64,000 nucleotides of DNA from Apium graveolens (GCF_009905375.1 NC_133648.1:91142631-91206630); one strand, 5' to 3'; numbered from the stretch's first letter, positions 36,201 through 49,950 are shown. Translations and numbers: made by a program. The notes: a model not told the origin generated them from the letters alone.

Positions 36201-37569
36201 CGTATCAACAAGTTTCTACTTGGGGAAAGTGGGGACAAGCTTTACGTTTCAGAGTCATGGATTTCATCTGAACTAGGAGTGGCGTAAGTGGCCGAGTAGC
36301 GCCGGCCCAGCCTTATTATATTGGCCCAAATGGCCTGGAAGTTCCGCTAAGGCGGTCCATTCCTTAGGAGTTCAGTGTTCGGTTGACAAGTAAATCCGAC
36401 AGGTTCTCCTCTACATGTAGAAAATGGTGGGGTTGTACTACTACGACTGATCATCGTAAGTGGTCTTCCTGGCGCGGCAAACTCCCGTAATGAGTTCATC
36501 ATCCAATTGGATAATTTCTGCAACACTACCCAGAGCACTTCGATAGAAAGGCTACGGTTGGGCGATTGTTGAGTGTTGGCAGGGTCAAGTTTTCAAAATG
36601 ATGTTTACATCAAATGAAGTATCTCGTAACTTCATTTTATTTTGATAATATTTTAAAGATTTAATCTATTCAAATCTTGCCTTATAGTCTCATCTATGTG
36701 ATGAACTTTTGAAGCTAATTATAACTTGAACGGTGGTAGTTCAAGTAGTATTTGGGAAAGATATAAGTATATTGGGGTATCTTGTAACTTCATCTTTTAA
36801 ACTTATATCTAATTAATAATTGTCTTATGAATGACAAAGATTTTCAGAAAAACGTTGAGACAAGGTTAGATATATGAGATCACCTTGCAACGATATTTTT
36901 TTTATACAGTTATACACTGGAGACTTTGTGTATATTGTGCATGGAAGAGGACTTCCAATATTTTGAAAAGTATATATGTATATATATATATATACTGAAT
37001 ATTTTGCGACTTCATCGCATTAAGATATCAACTTGGTTCATTTCTTTTGACCAAGACTTTCATGAGTACTATGAGAAGGCTCATATATTGTTAATCATTA
37101 TACATATTATTTTGGTAGGGCTTGCTGCTCACCCTTGCTTTCTTCTTTCATCACACAACATCAGATAGACAAGATGAACCAGACCAAGCTCCCGATTCGC
37201 AAGAGGTTAGGAGACGTTCCGCAGTTTTCTAGAAGCACTGATGCCGCCATAGCTGAGGTAGGAACTACCAATAGGCTAGGCTTTCAACTTTTGATGTATC
37301 AGATTATGTATATTTATGAATTGTAATAATGGCAAAGAAATGTAAATTTATTCAGAAACCTGTTTAAGGTGTATTGGCATATAATTGTGGAATAAAACGA
37401 CTTGTGATTATTTTTGGATATTCATCTCTGAGACTATAACTTGTGGTGTGTGTGTTTATTGTGGGGTCACAGTACAGAGTAGTTGATTATTTATTAAGAT
37501 TGGGTGTTGTTAAGGGAAATGGAACTCGTGACAACCCGGATCCCCGACCCCGGATTTGGGGGTGTTACA
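33289..37569 (+). repeat. Gypsy-2 5' LTR (4281 bp)
   Basis: Starts TGTAATAACCCC and ends GGTGTTACA, followed by the primer site. Near its start an inverted pair ATGATGTCA (33730-33738) and TGACATCAT (33773-33781) brackets an AACCAATGAG box; the same pair is in all four LTRs. The GAGTCATAAG-type subrepeat is at about 35440-35640 in reverse, and a TA run lies at about 35335-35365. Confidence 0.95.
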
Positions 37570-37573
37570 GAAA

Positions 37574-37585
37574 TGGTATCAGAGC
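37574..37585 (+). other. Gypsy-2 primer binding site (tRNA-iMet)
   Basis: TGGTATCAGAGC four bases after the 5' LTR end. Confidence 0.93.
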
Positions 37586-37990
37586 TAAGCGTTATAAACC
37601 TCAGAGATGATGGGACGTTAAGATAATAAGTTCACTAAGATAATAAGAACTCTTGCCAAGTTCATAGTCGGACTACCTAACGTAGTACTGACAGTTAAAA
37701 CCCTTATGGGAACCCTTATAAATGTAGCGATAGAAGCGTAGTTCGTTATCGTATATGGTAGCGGGACTCCGAACCCTGAAGTTGAGGAACATCAACGCGA
37801 TGATGTTTTATTACTAATTGGAGATCAGATTGTGGATCCAATAGAGCGTCCTAACGCAGGACCGGATGATGTTGATATTGAGGATGTAGCGGTTGAGGAT
37901 GTTGTCCTAGAAGGGATAGTTGCTGAGGAGGATCCCATGGAGGATCCTGACGAGATTGGATAAAGGACCACTGATGAATTGATGACCCTG
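37586..37990 (+). other. Gypsy-2 leader
   Basis: Counterpart of 12601-13014 with the same short acidic reading (DVDIEDVAVEDVV near 37870). No intact gene. Confidence 0.5.
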
Positions 37991-38835
37991 GTTGGGTCGA
38001 CTACCAGAGGTAGGATTGGCCGGTCACTACCAGAGGTTCGTTCAAGTTTGTAAAGATAGTAGCCCCTTTAACGCGGCTTACTCGTAAGACTGAGAAGTTC
38101 GAATGGACAGAGAAATGCGAGAACAACTTTTAAGAACCGAAGCAAAGGTTGGTGACGTTCCCTATGTTGGCGTTGCCGGATGGAAAATGAGATTTTGTGA
38201 TTTGTAAGTGACGCTTCGCATAAGGAATTAGGGTGCTTCTTATATAGCACAGCAAGATAATCGCGTCTGCGTCAAGACAATTAAGGGAATTTAAAATTCG
38301 ATATCCCCACCCATGAGCTTGGGCTCGTGGCAATAGTTTTGCCCTAAAGATTTGAGGCACTACTTGTATGGAGAGAAGTGTGAGATTCACAAACCATAGG
38401 AGCTCTAGTACATTCTTACGTAGAAAGAGCTCAACATACGCCAGAGGAGGCGGTTAGAGCTAATCAAGAATTATGATTGGGAGATTCTTTATCATTCGGG
38501 GAAAGCCAATATGGTGGCTGATGCCCTTAGTAAAAAGGAGAGACTCAAGATGATAATGTCTTTTGGAGAGTTTATAAGAGATTTTGAGAAAATGGAAATA
38601 GTAGTGAAGGTAACCGGAGCCGGTACCGAAAAGCTGTTTGAGATAGCAATACAGCCCGAAATATTGGAAAAGAACATATTGTGCCAGTAAAAGTGATGAA
38701 TGAAGGCAGAGAGCCAACAAATAGGTATGAGATTAATACCGAGAGAGATGATAAGGGAATAATGAGGTATTCCTATAGAATTTGGGTTCCAAAGGTTTAA
38801 GAGCTTAAAGATGAAATCTTAGATGAAAGCTAGTT
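37991..38835 (+). pseudogene. Gypsy-2 RT thumb, RNase H and integrase-linker fragment
   Basis: Begins at the same junction as in gypsy-1 with a reading equivalent to APLTRLTRKTEKFEW (about 38060-38105). It continues through broken RNase H to [13 protein letters not shown] (about 38512-38550) and the linker with FEKMEI, TGAGTEKLFE and IMRYSYRIWVP (about 38580-38800). The RT palm is absent. Stops in all frames. Confidence 0.78.
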
Positions 38836-39129
38836 TGAGGAATAAGAGTTAGAGCAAACCCTGAACGTGATAGTCAGGGAGGTTGCCACCAAGACAAAAG
38901 GAACCCATAACATGATGAAGTGGAAAATGAGGATTTAAATTATGTAAGATGACCCCAATTATGGGGAGTAGGAAGAAATATTTAGACTGAGGAAACAAAA
39001 GTCGAGTAAGGACAGGAGACCCGAGATGGTACCCCTATACGGCAATTCATGGACCTGTCTAAAGAGAACTTAGACTATTATCCCCAACCACCACCCTGAG
39101 GAGACAGTGCGGTGGGAAATTCTTTCATG
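38836..39129 (+). other. Gypsy-2 spacer before the gag fragment
   Basis: No recognised domain; collinear with gypsy-1 11521-11742. Confidence 0.45.
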
Positions 39130-39420
39130 ACCTTAAGTCGCTAAGCTCTCAGAGTTCCAAGGAACAAGCTGACCCAGTCGAGGCAAGAGCCTGGCTAAAG
39201 GAAATAGATGAATCATTTGAGATTCTAAATGATTGACGAACCACAAAAGACTGTTTTGTCACTTACCCTCCTAAGAGAGAGACCACCCGCTGGTGAAAGG
39301 CCAAGGAAGGCACGGAGCAAGAGATTATAATAAACTGATTTAAGTTCAGTCAATTGTTTTCAGGAAAGTACTTCCCAAGGTTATGGAGATAGTGTAAAAG
39401 CTTAAGAGCCAGAACAAAGG
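39130..39420 (+). pseudogene. Gypsy-2 gag (capsid) fragment, displaced
   Basis: Reads SSKEQADPVEARAWLKEIDE then a Trp-Trp stretch, as in chromovirus capsid domains, but lies downstream of the RNase H piece. It matches gypsy-1 11230-11520. Confidence 0.68.
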
Positions 39421-42240
39421 CAGACGAGTATGATGAATTATGAATCTAAGTTATAAAAGTTATCAAGATTCGTTCTGAAGACACGAATCCAGAATGACGG
39501 GATGTTTGAAATCAATGCTTATGTTGTGTTGGTTCATGAAATAACGATAAGAGAAAGGAATATAAAGGCAAGAGAGTTTGAGGAATGATAAGGGAGTTGG
39601 GTATGAGGAAACCCTAAAGACTCGTAGAAATAGAAATAGAAAAGTAGGTAATCGTCCGGATGAGAGTGATTCACCATGAGTTAAATTGATGGTTGAAGGT
39701 ATAAGAGATACATATATTTTATCCCCTGTAAGTTGGGAAGATTCGAGGAAACCTTGAGATAATTCGAAGGATAAATAATGAGACGCGGATAGACTGAGGA
39801 GACAAGAAAGTAAGAAATTAAGAAAATTGGGTGAAGGAAGTGACCTTCAAGAAGGTAAAGTGTAAGACCGGTGGCATTGATACCCAGAAAGGGAGACGCC
39901 AGATATGAAAGATATCCCAACATTGAGATGACTGTTGAGATAAACAACAAAAGTAAATAAGGAATTATTAAGAAGAAGTTCACGTTGAACATGACCAATA
40001 TCTTCCAGAACATCCATGTTATCATTACCAAATCAAGAAAGAAAAGTGGATGACCATTGTTATCTTTTGGAGGCCATATGGATTGACCTCAATTTGAATA
40101 AGGATGCTATTATGAAGTTAGGTATAGACTATCGAGGTGGGAATGATTGAATAAGACACCCTTATCAGGGATATATGACTTGATTTATCCATGGAAGGAT
40201 GCAGGTACCTTTTAAAGGTGGAATTAAGGATAGAACATCGGTAACTTAAAATGAATCCTAGGGGAATGCATAAAGGTTGGAATTTCACCCTTAATAGGGA
40301 CAGTATGAGTTTTGACAGTATGATTTGGAAAGGGTTAATGTAGCAACAACCTTTAAGAATCAGTGGAGAAATTTTTCAGAAGTATATAGACAATGGTTCT
40401 AGTAATAGTAAATGGTATTTTAATATGCCCTGTATCTAGGGAATACAGGAGGAACGATTGAAGGATAACCTTAGAGGTTTTACAAGGAGAAAGGTAATAT
40501 TCAAAATTTTCAAGAATAGAAATGTTGATAAAGGAAATATGACGTAGTTATAATGTTGCCAAGTGGGGCACGTGTTAAACCACGAGAAAGTATGGATCGA
40601 ACCAGTAATGGTCGAAATTATTCAGGGCAATTAGGACTTAAGATAAAAGATGTTCTAATTATGATTGAGAGTCAGTCATGACAGTGATTAACCTCTAAAG
40701 ACTGAGGCAATAACTTATGGAAAAATGGTGATTTTTTTTTTACTCATCAGATTTTAAGGAAAGCATTTTCACATAAGCTGTGATTGAAATAAGGTAGAAA
40801 ATTTATTTGGAGATGGTTAAAGTGACATTGACTGTAAGGAAATTTTACTATCAGGAAAGGCCAAAGAGGTGGCCGACACTTTAAAGGTAAGAGGATAATT
40901 ATAGGCGCTTGTGCCAAAAGAATACAGTGATGATGGTTAAAACTGTGAAGGTTGTATTATGGTTTGGAAGATTGACATTCCTTCTGATGACTGTGCAATA
41001 CCCAGCCGTAATAGTAGTTGATAAAGGTTTAATTCGTGTAATCGCCATGAGCGGGCTATCTATCTTAGAAGGTACTATCTTGAGAATGAGCCTGGACCAT
41101 GTTTCAAAAGGACTAAATGAACCTTTGAGATCAGGAGTGTTCTTCATGAATCAGAAATGGTGATTATGTTACCTCCTTAGAAGGATTTGATATGACATGT
41201 ATGGACTCCGTATGGTTAGCTATTAAGATTTCATGGAAAGTGAATGATGACAGTGGGTCAGTGGTGGACCATAGTAAGGCAGCAATGATTCTGCGAGTAA
41301 CGAGCTGATTACAACCGTGAGAGTTGTATTGGAATGGATGTTGAGATTGAGTACCACTAAACGGGTCGTGGTAGTGTATAAGTTATCATTGATAGACTAA
41401 TTAAGTAGAGTATCTACCTATTGAATATTTATTCCCTCTTATGAAAAGAGAGTCGTATTACTATATGAGGAAGGTTGCGGTGCAAGCATAGAACTCTAGT
41501 AACGGTGATGTCTAAAATGAGATCCCAGGTTTGATTTTCGAAATCGAGGGAGTTTCAAAGGTGATTGTGTATAAGCTCGAGGAAGAGCATGGGTCCATAG
41601 AATGATGGACGGAATAGAAATATTTAGGCATGGGAAATACGATGCTATAATACTTGATGCTGATATAAATATATATATGTTTTGTTCTCCTATGACAAAC
41701 CTCTATAGTTCAGAGGTAGGTTCCAAGCCAGATATTTTGTGGCAGTATATTTTTTTATATATACAATTCTCTTCAGTTCGTTCTTTTCTCTTCTTTTCAT
41801 TTCATGTAAGTTGAGAAGAACAACCCTTCCAGAAGGGGAGGTATTGCCGAATGACTGTCTATCTGTGTGATAGAAGCCTAGTAGGATACCAACTATTGTT
41901 TAATTGCTTGTCAAGTACTAAAGGCTGGCCACCTTTTGTACTAACTATGCGAGATAACAAGTGTTCATGATCATAGTGATCTCTCAATAAATTCTTTTAC
42001 TTCTATATGAAGGATTAAGCTTTCGAAAATAGAAACAGCTGAAAAAGGAGTAGTAAAGTTATGGTGGTATTCAGAATGGGAACACATTCGTAATACTAAG
42101 GTTGACGTGGTTATTAAAAGGTTATAGAACGCTAACGAGCAAAAGTATAACCAGTATAATATTAGGAACGGAAGGTAGTAGCGATTACGAACTCGAAAAG
42201 AATGGGTATTGAGAAGCAAAAGCTCTAATGCTAAACGCTA
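39421..42240 (+). other. Gypsy-2 internal region without recognisable domains
   Basis: Collinear with gypsy-1 8191-11229. It lacks the T/A palindrome found there. No long frame; antisense short ORFs are shared with gypsy-1. Confidence 0.6.
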
Positions 42241-42990
42241 TAATGAGAGTCTGTGCAATAGACTTGAAAAAATTTGGAATGATCACTTAACGCGGATTTA
42301 GTTATATCACGACAATAGATCATATGTCATTATCGAGGTGTCACCTTATGAGATCCTTGAGGGAAGATAATGTCGATCTCCCTTATGTTAGGATGAAGTT
42401 GTAGAGCGCAAGATGCTCAGACCCGCAGTAGTCCAAAGGACCAGGGATATAATAGATCTAATCAGAGGACGGCTGGTAGTAACCCAAGATGGACATAAGA
42501 GGTATGCTGATTTGACTCAAAAAGGACAAAGAGTATGAAATAGGGGGCCTAGTAATGTTATAGGTATCCCCTTGGAAACCCTTGAAAAAGGATTGATGAG
42601 GTTCGGAAAGAAAGGAAAGCTAAGTCTACAATTTGTTGGACCCTTGGATATATTAAGACGTTTGGGAAGTTAGAATATGAGCTAGCCCTACCCCCGAACC
42701 TGTAGCAAGTTCATAACGTGTTCCACGTATCAATGTTAAGGAAGTGTAATTCGGATGCCAGACAAATAGGGGCATATGAGCGCATAGACATGCAACCAGA
42801 CGTAACCTATATGGAGCAACCAGGAAGGGTATAGAGTAAAAAGGAACGAGTGCTTAGGAGAAGGGTTATCAAACTAGTAAGAGTTTGATGGTAGAACCAC
42901 AATGTGGGAAAATTTACTCGAGAGTTAGAAAGTGCAATGCTAAGAGAGTATCCCTATTCATTTTCTATCTGATTCCGGGACGGAATACTT
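42241..42990 (+). pseudogene. Gypsy-2 integrase C-terminus and chromodomain
   Basis: From about 42250 the plus strand reads, across frames, DHLTR, PYEILEGR, VVQRTRDIIDLIRGRLVV, KRYADLTQKG, MRFGKKGKLSLQFVGPLDI, then the chromodomain (VTYMEQPGRV, ERVLRRRVIKLVRV, NHNV) and a terminal LREYP-type end. These are the integrase C-terminal and chromodomain signatures of plant Tekay-type chromoviruses; the chromodomain targets integration to marked heterochromatin. Stops and shifts occur about every 30-60 codons. Confidence 0.82.
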
Positions 42991-42991
42991 T

Positions 42992-43005
42992 TAAGGAAGG
43001 GAGAC
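42992..43005 (+). other. Gypsy-2 polypurine tract
   Basis: TAAGGAAGGGAGAC immediately before the 3' LTR. Confidence 0.88.
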
Positions 43006-46000
43006 TGTAATAACCCCAATTTTTGGGAAATTTTTGAAACCCTTATGAATAGTGTTTTTGCTGAATGAGAAAACTTTTCATGCCACACTATGTAGGGGTT
43101 CTGATATGGATATTCTGAGATTTTATTAGTACTTTATATGGGATATAAGTGTATGTAAAGATCGTCAGAATCCAAATCCGAACACTTTGATTTTTCCCGG
43201 AAATATACTAGATACGGAAAGGTTTGAGAAAAAGGTAACAGGATAAAAAGGATTTAAATTAAAGGATTATAGGAGAGGATCATAAAAGGAATATAATATA
43301 TTGAGAAAGGTTAAGGGAACCTAAGTAATAAGATCCCGGGTATGATCCTTCAAACGATAAACGAAAACGAAAGTTAAGCGAACCGTATAACAGATCAGCG
43401 GTCATTAGGCAAACAATTAGGAAGTTAATCAAAGGGATTAGAGAGGATGATGTCACCCAACCAATGAGAAGAGGACAAGGAGGGGAGGATGACATCATGA
43501 GGATGACACAAGCATGACATGGGAAGGAAGGAGATGTGGTGGCTTTTTAACCACACAAAATCAAGGGCAACTAGGTAATTTACTAAAACAAACACAAAAA
43601 TCAAACCAACCAAGCCAAGCAAATCATTTTTCATCAAAATCAAAAAGAAACCAAGGCATTGTTCTTCATGCTCTCGGCCAAAACAGAACCAGAACACTAA
43701 AACTGCTGTATCTCCTTCATTTCTCACTAAAATATTGTGTTCTATAGCTCATTGGAAAGGTATTGAGATGGCCTACAACTCTTGTTCACAAGTCTCATCC
43801 AAATAATCATGGTAAGACCCTCATTTTTACAGTTCTTTAAATCGGACTTTTAGAAACTTCAAAGCCTAACTTTGTGTTCTTGATTTCTTTGGAAAGATCA
43901 AGCTTGTAGGAGGCTCCCTAAGGCTTCCTAGCAACTTAACACCTCCCAAGGAAGGTATAAACTTCAAACCCTAGCCTTTACTTTATTTGTTAGTAAGTTT
44001 AATGGTTGGTGTTGTGAAATGAGAAGCATGGATTGTGGTTATTAGTAGTTTGGTTTGATTTGGAAGTGTTTTTGATAATTGAAGCTTGATTATAGTTCAT
44101 AGGTCTTGATTGTGGTTGTTTGAGTTGAAAACCTTGGAGATTATGGACTGATGTGGTATGGTTTAGGTGAAGTTTTGTTGTATTGATGGTTATGAGTTGG
44201 TTGGTGGTTAATTGGAGTAGTTTAAACATTGGTAATCGCGTAAACATAGCCGTCGTAATGTCCGATTTTCTTTGGACTGTTTTTGTGCATAACATTAGGA
44301 CCCGAGAACCCCCTTCTAGATTATGACCACTGCCATGTTTAGATAGCTCATGTTACGAGCTTCGTTTTGATATGTAGTTCGTTCGATTCCGATGCACGGT
44401 TTAGGAGAAACGACCGTTTCAAGTAACGGCATTTCGCGAACGAAACTTTTCCCCTCGCCTTAATTTGAAACATAGGTTAAAGACCAAAAAGGGTTAATTA
44501 ATGCATGAAACATTTATGGTAAGTGTGTTAGGCAGTTGGTAAGACACTCGCAAAGGAATCGCCTTAAAACTCGTAAAGGTTAAATTATTAAAAATGGTGG
44601 AGCCGAGGGTACTCGAGTGACTTAAGAGAATCAGTAAGCGCAAAACGAGCGTTAGAGTCTGAGTTGGTTAGAGTATAGATTTACAAGTGACTTTGGTTTA
44701 ATTCCAACTTACTTGTTGTTTATAGGTTACCAGACTCGTCCCGAGCCATTCGTAACCCCCAGTCGCTCAGGCAAGTTTTCTACCCGATATACTGTTGTTG
44801 TGATGTAAATATATGTATATGCATTATCTTGTGATAGTGCATGATTGTTATTAGCAAATTTTGCGATATATTGGAGCATGCTGATATGGTATATATGCAT
44901 GTCTGTTTCGTAATCTGGTTATCTATCTGTTGATTTCAATGCTTATAGTTGCATAATACCTATGCTAGAAATAAGCAAGTAGTTGCGTATACCCTTAGTA
45001 TAGGGGATAAAAGGTGAACATATTTCTAAACCGGGAGTCGATGTTCCCGAGTATATTATATATATATATATTTATATATATATGGATATAGTTTTTAAAA
45101 CTATGGATCGAATAAGGTTTATTCGATACCTTTATTTTACTTAATTGAATATTAATTTGAGTATTCATTCGAGGGCTTATGACTCAGTTTATTTTATTAT
45201 TTGAATATTATTTGAATATTCATTCGAGGGCTTATGACTCAGTTTATATTATTATTGAATATTACTTGGATATTCATTTGAGGATGTATGACTCCTTTAT
45301 TTTATGAATATTATTTATAGTATTCATTCGAGGTATTATGACTCCGCTTATTACTTAATAATATTCTTTATTTTATTAAAGAATAAGGTGTCGATAATCA
45401 AACTTACTTTTGATTATTCAAATAAAGATATTACTTTCGTATAAGTATATCTTTGATTATTTGCTATTCATTTCAAGTATATGTTTTAATACTTCTACTT
45501 CAATTATTTTATAAAGATTATTCTTTATGGGAATATTATTTAAATAATAATATTCAGACATTTTCTAAATATTCTGGGGACTGATTTACTTCATTAAATC
45601 AGCTTCACTCCAAACATTCTTAAAAATGTTTTGCGAGTCTTCAAAATGATTTTTTTAAAAGTTAGAGCGGATCCCAAAATTCATTTTTTTTAAGATCCTC
45701 CTTTCGAAGGGGATTTAAATACTCGCTCAAAACCTGAGGGATCCGGCTCTGTGGTGTGTTTTATATTCGCAACAAGGTTGCTGTTTTGATAAATGAATTG
45801 ATTACTTACCCAACACTCGGGAAGTAAAATTCTTGGAACAAGTTAATCCATTAACAGGCATCGCCTGGGAAATATCGGTGAGTTCTCCTTTCCAAATAGA
45901 TACGACTTCTTGGTGGAGCCGTATCAACAAGTTTCTACTTGGGGAAAGTGGGGACAAGCTTTACGTTTCAGAGTCATGGATTTCATCTGAACTAGGAGTG

Positions 46001-47284
46001 GCGTAAGTGGCCAAGTAGCGCCGGCCCAGCCTTATTATATTGGCCCAAATGGCCTGGAAGTTCCGCTAAGGCGGTCCATTCCTTAGGAGTTCAGTGTTCG
46101 GTTGACAAGTAAATCCGACAGGTTCTCCTCTACATGTAGAAAATGGTGGGGTTGTACTACTACGACTGATCATCGTAAGTGGTCTTCCTGGCGCGGCAAA
46201 CTCCCGTAATGAGTTCATCATCCAATTGGATAATTTCTGCAACACTACCCAGAGCACTTCGATGGAAAGGCTACGGTTGGGCGATTGTTGAGTGTTGGCA
46301 GGGTCAAGTTTTCAAAATGATGTTTACATCAAATGAAGTATCTCGTAACTTCATTTTATTTTGATAATATTTTAAAGATTTAATCTATTCAAATCTTGCC
46401 TTATAGTCTCATCTATGTGATGAACTTTTGAAGCTAATTATAACTTGAACGGTGGTAGTTCAAGTAGTATTTGGGAAAGATATAAGTATATTGGGGTATC
46501 TTGTAACTTCATCTTTTAAACTTATATCTAATTAATAATTGTCTTATGAATGACAAAGATTTTCAGAAAAACGTTGAGACAAGGTTAGATATATGAGATC
46601 ACCTTGCAACGATATTTTTTTTATACAGTTATACACTGGGACTTTGTGTATATTGTGCATGGAAGAGGACTTCCAATATTTTGAAAAGTATATATGTATA
46701 TATATATATACTGAATATTTTGCGACTTCATCGCATTAAGATATCAACTTGGTTCATTTCTTTTGACCAAGACTTTCATGAGTACTATGAGAAGGCTCAT
46801 ATATTGTTAATCATTATACATATTATTTTGGTGGGCTTGCTGCTCACCCTTGCTTTCTTCTTTCATCACACAACATCAGATAGACAAGATGAACCAGACC
46901 AAGCTCCCGATTCGCAAGAGGTTAGGAGACGTTCCGCAGTTTTCTAGAAGCACTGATGCCGCCATAGCTGAGGTAGGAACTACCAATAGGCTAGGCTTTC
47001 AACTTTTGATGTATCAGATTATGTATATTTATGAATTATAATAATGGCAAAGAAATGTAAATTTATTCAGAAACCTGTTTAAGGTGTATTGGCATATAAT
47101 TGTGGAATAAAATGACTTGTGATTATTTTTGGATATTCATCTCTGAGACTATAACTTGGGGTGTGTGTGTTTATTGTGGGGTCACAGTACAGAGTAGTTG
47201 ATTATTTATTAAGATTGAGTGTTGTTAAGGGAAATGGAACTCGTGACAACCCGGATCCCCGACCCCGGATTTGGGGGTGTTACA
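43006..47284 (+). repeat. Gypsy-2 3' LTR (4279 bp)
   Basis: Direct repeat of 33289-37569; ends GGTGTTACA at 47284 followed by CTTTG. Confidence 0.95.
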
Positions 47285-49950
47285 CTTTGGCCTTTGAAAG
47301 TTTCTTTTTACCAACAGAAGCTTCAGATTTAGAGTTAACTTTTTCTGACTTAAGTCTAGCTTCTTCTTCCAATAGACTCTCAAAGTCCATTCCTGGATTT
47401 TCTTTCAGAAATAACTGTCTTGAAATTTCTTCATCAAGATCCAAAAGTTCATCAGAACTTATCCTTTTACCAGTATCAGAAGTAATTCTTTTTCCAGTAT
47501 CAGAACTTGTTCTATGACCTGTAGCTTCAGCTCTTCTTGATGAGAGACCTCTACCTTGACTATGACCTCCACCCATTCCAGAGTTTCCCTGGTCATCTTT
47601 TTCATCATCCTTCCCCTTCAATGTCTTAACAGTTTTGCATTTGGACTTAATTACCTTATCCCCCTTTTTGGCATCAGCAGGTAAGAAAAGAGAGACAAGC
47701 AATTCCACTGAGGATTGGATTTCATCGAGTTGAGATTGTGGGAAGCTTGATTTTTCAAAATTTCATCAATCTGAAACTGTTGCTTCTCTTGAGTCTTCTC
47801 AATTTAAGCAACTCTGTCAAAGGTAGGTTTGAAAAAACTTTTCTTTTCAATTTTCATAGTCATTTCTTGCTTGAGTAATTCTTCCTGAATTTTATGCACC
47901 TCAGCATGAGTTGTTGAATGTAGACCTTGAAGATGTCTAGTACTCAATGTAGTGACTCGAAGCTGTGTCTTAAAATCATCATGAATTAGCATCTCATCAG
48001 CTTTTGCCAAGTGCTCAGCAAGAATTTTTTCAGATGGAACAAAGGTAACTGTGTTCCACTCCTTAGTCCACTCCTGTCCTCTAGGAGTATCACTCCAAGG
48101 TACTGGTGCTTCCCCTGTAACAAACTTCTTGACTATCTCACTTTTGTGAATAGTTTGTTGAGGTGCATGTCCTGATGGACCAGCTGCAGTAGCATCTTCA
48201 TTTATAGCAGCATCACCAGTAGCATCAGAACTTACATATGCAGCATCTTCTGATAAAAGAACAATATGAGAAGCAATTGAGGCTTCAGCATCATCCTCTA
48301 AGTGCTGATCTGCTTCCAAGTTCTGATCAACAACCCGATTCTGATGCTCACCTATAGTCTGATCTTCAATGTCTAGATGCAGAGAAGGTATTGTAGACAA
48401 TTCTGGAGTTTCATTAGCATCAGTAATTGGTGTTGTTGATGGATTAATTTGAGCTGTTGGAGCTTCTAAGTAAAGAACCTCAGGCACAAATAGATTGTGA
48501 ATATTAATTTCAGCACTTGTGCCTGGGTCTGCAGTAGATACTGGTTTATGTACGGGAGACACAGGTGGTATAGTTGCTTTATCTGTAGCAGCTTTTTGAG
48601 TTGGTGACATTGGAGGTGAAGATGCAGTAGCTTCAGCAAATTCTGGCTCTTGTGAGATTAGAGATTCCTGATCTCCTTCCTTAGCTGCTGCTTCGTCATC
48701 ATCTGAAACTGGCCTGTGAGCTCTCTGTTTCTTTCTTTTCTTTGAAGATGGAGATTCCTTGGGAGTTTCAGCATAAGACATTCTTCTAATCCTTTTGAGA
48801 AGCTTAGATCCCCCAATTCCAGTATCCTTCTGAGAAGGGATCTTCTCAGCTTCTGTAACAACAGGTTCTGATGCAGGAACCTGTTCCTCACTGTCCAACT
48901 TATCTCTCAGAACAATCCTTCTTCTCTTCTGTGGTGTCTGAGGTATAGTCTTTGTCCTCTTGGGCTTGAAAGATGAAGACTTCACAGTATATGCTGATGA
49001 TGAAAGTTGAGTTATCTGTGAAGGTATGAGATGTGGTCTGATAGAGGGTTGAGTAGATTGAGGTGTATGTGTGGTATGTTCTGAAGGGTGTTGTGGTGTC
49101 TGGGATGAGATGGTGGGTTGAACATCAGGGTAAACAGATCTGTAGGTTAGAGGATCAACATTTACCAAGATCTGTTTTATAGACTGATGTATCTGTAAGG
49201 GTCTAACCACCTTTTTCTTAAGGTCAGCATTTACCAAATCATTAAACACCCGTTTTGCAAGTTTAAAGGGTGGAAATAAAGAACTGGCTTGTTGAGGTTC
49301 ATTAGCACAACAAAAAGTATATATAAGCTGACAGAATCTAGCAAAGTATACTACATTCCTATCCTCTGTCATCCTATCCCCTATAAAGCCTAGCACAGCA
49401 CTTGCAAAATCGAAATGAGTTTGGTGAATAATAGCATACCCGATGTGCTGACTCATAATAGGAATGGCATCAAAGTTGGAACACTTATTGCTGAATGCTT
49501 TAGTGATGCAGTCGAAGAAAAAGCTCCATTTCTTTCTGATATATGCTCTTTTCAACTGTCCAAGCTTGGCCAAACTCTTCTCATACCCCAAATTGGCCAT
49601 GAGCTGCTGTAGAACTGGTTCCTCCACTGTTGAGAAAATGCAGCCTTCTGGTAAATGTAGAGCTTTATGACCTGCTCCAGGAGTTACCACATGCTCAACA
49701 TCATTGACTTCAAAAATAATGCTTGGAGTACCAGTAGCACCACCATTATCAAAATGCCCAGTCCGCCAAAACGTCAGAACTTGTTGGCTGGAAATGACTT
49801 GGGCTGGGTCGATGCATACCCAATCTCACTGTGTGCTAGAAGATCTTGCACAAAGTGCAAATCAGATGGAGTTCCATCATGGTTTAAGATTGCAGCATAG
49901 TTGTTGGGTACAAACTTGGCTCCATCTATAATCAAATCCTTAGGTGCCAT
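47285..49950 (-). pseudogene. SIRE-B extra 3' ORF, N-terminal and central part
   Basis: The start is the ATG of ATGGCACCT at 49950 (MAPKDLIIDG). A frameshift near 49770-49790 leads into the long frame that stays open from there to 47804, one stop, then continues to the gypsy-2 junction. The conserved domain shared with SIRE-A (KKWSFFFDCITKAFS near residue 140, NFDAIPIM, NVVYFARFCQL) is followed by a long Ser/Thr/Pro/Glu-rich, low-complexity region whose SSD and SDTGKRI repeats come from the ATCAGAACTT motif, and by a Lys/Glu coiled-coil-like stretch. No signal peptide or membrane helix seen. The full product would be well over 1000 residues. Confidence 0.78.

Larger units (their letters stand above)
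33289..47284 (+). mobile_element. Gypsy-2: second copy of the long-LTR chromovirus derivative, complete, TSD CTTTG
   Basis: LTRs 33289-37569 (4281 bp) and 43006-47284 (4279 bp) with the same termini as gypsy-1, flanked by CTTTG at 33284-33288 and 47285-47289. The internal region (37570-43005) has the same scrambled order as gypsy-1. It is inserted antisense in the 3' ORF of SIRE-B. By eye the LTRs differ at about 22-25 positions, near 0.5%. It is inverted relative to gypsy-1, with 16 kb between the two. Confidence 0.95.
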
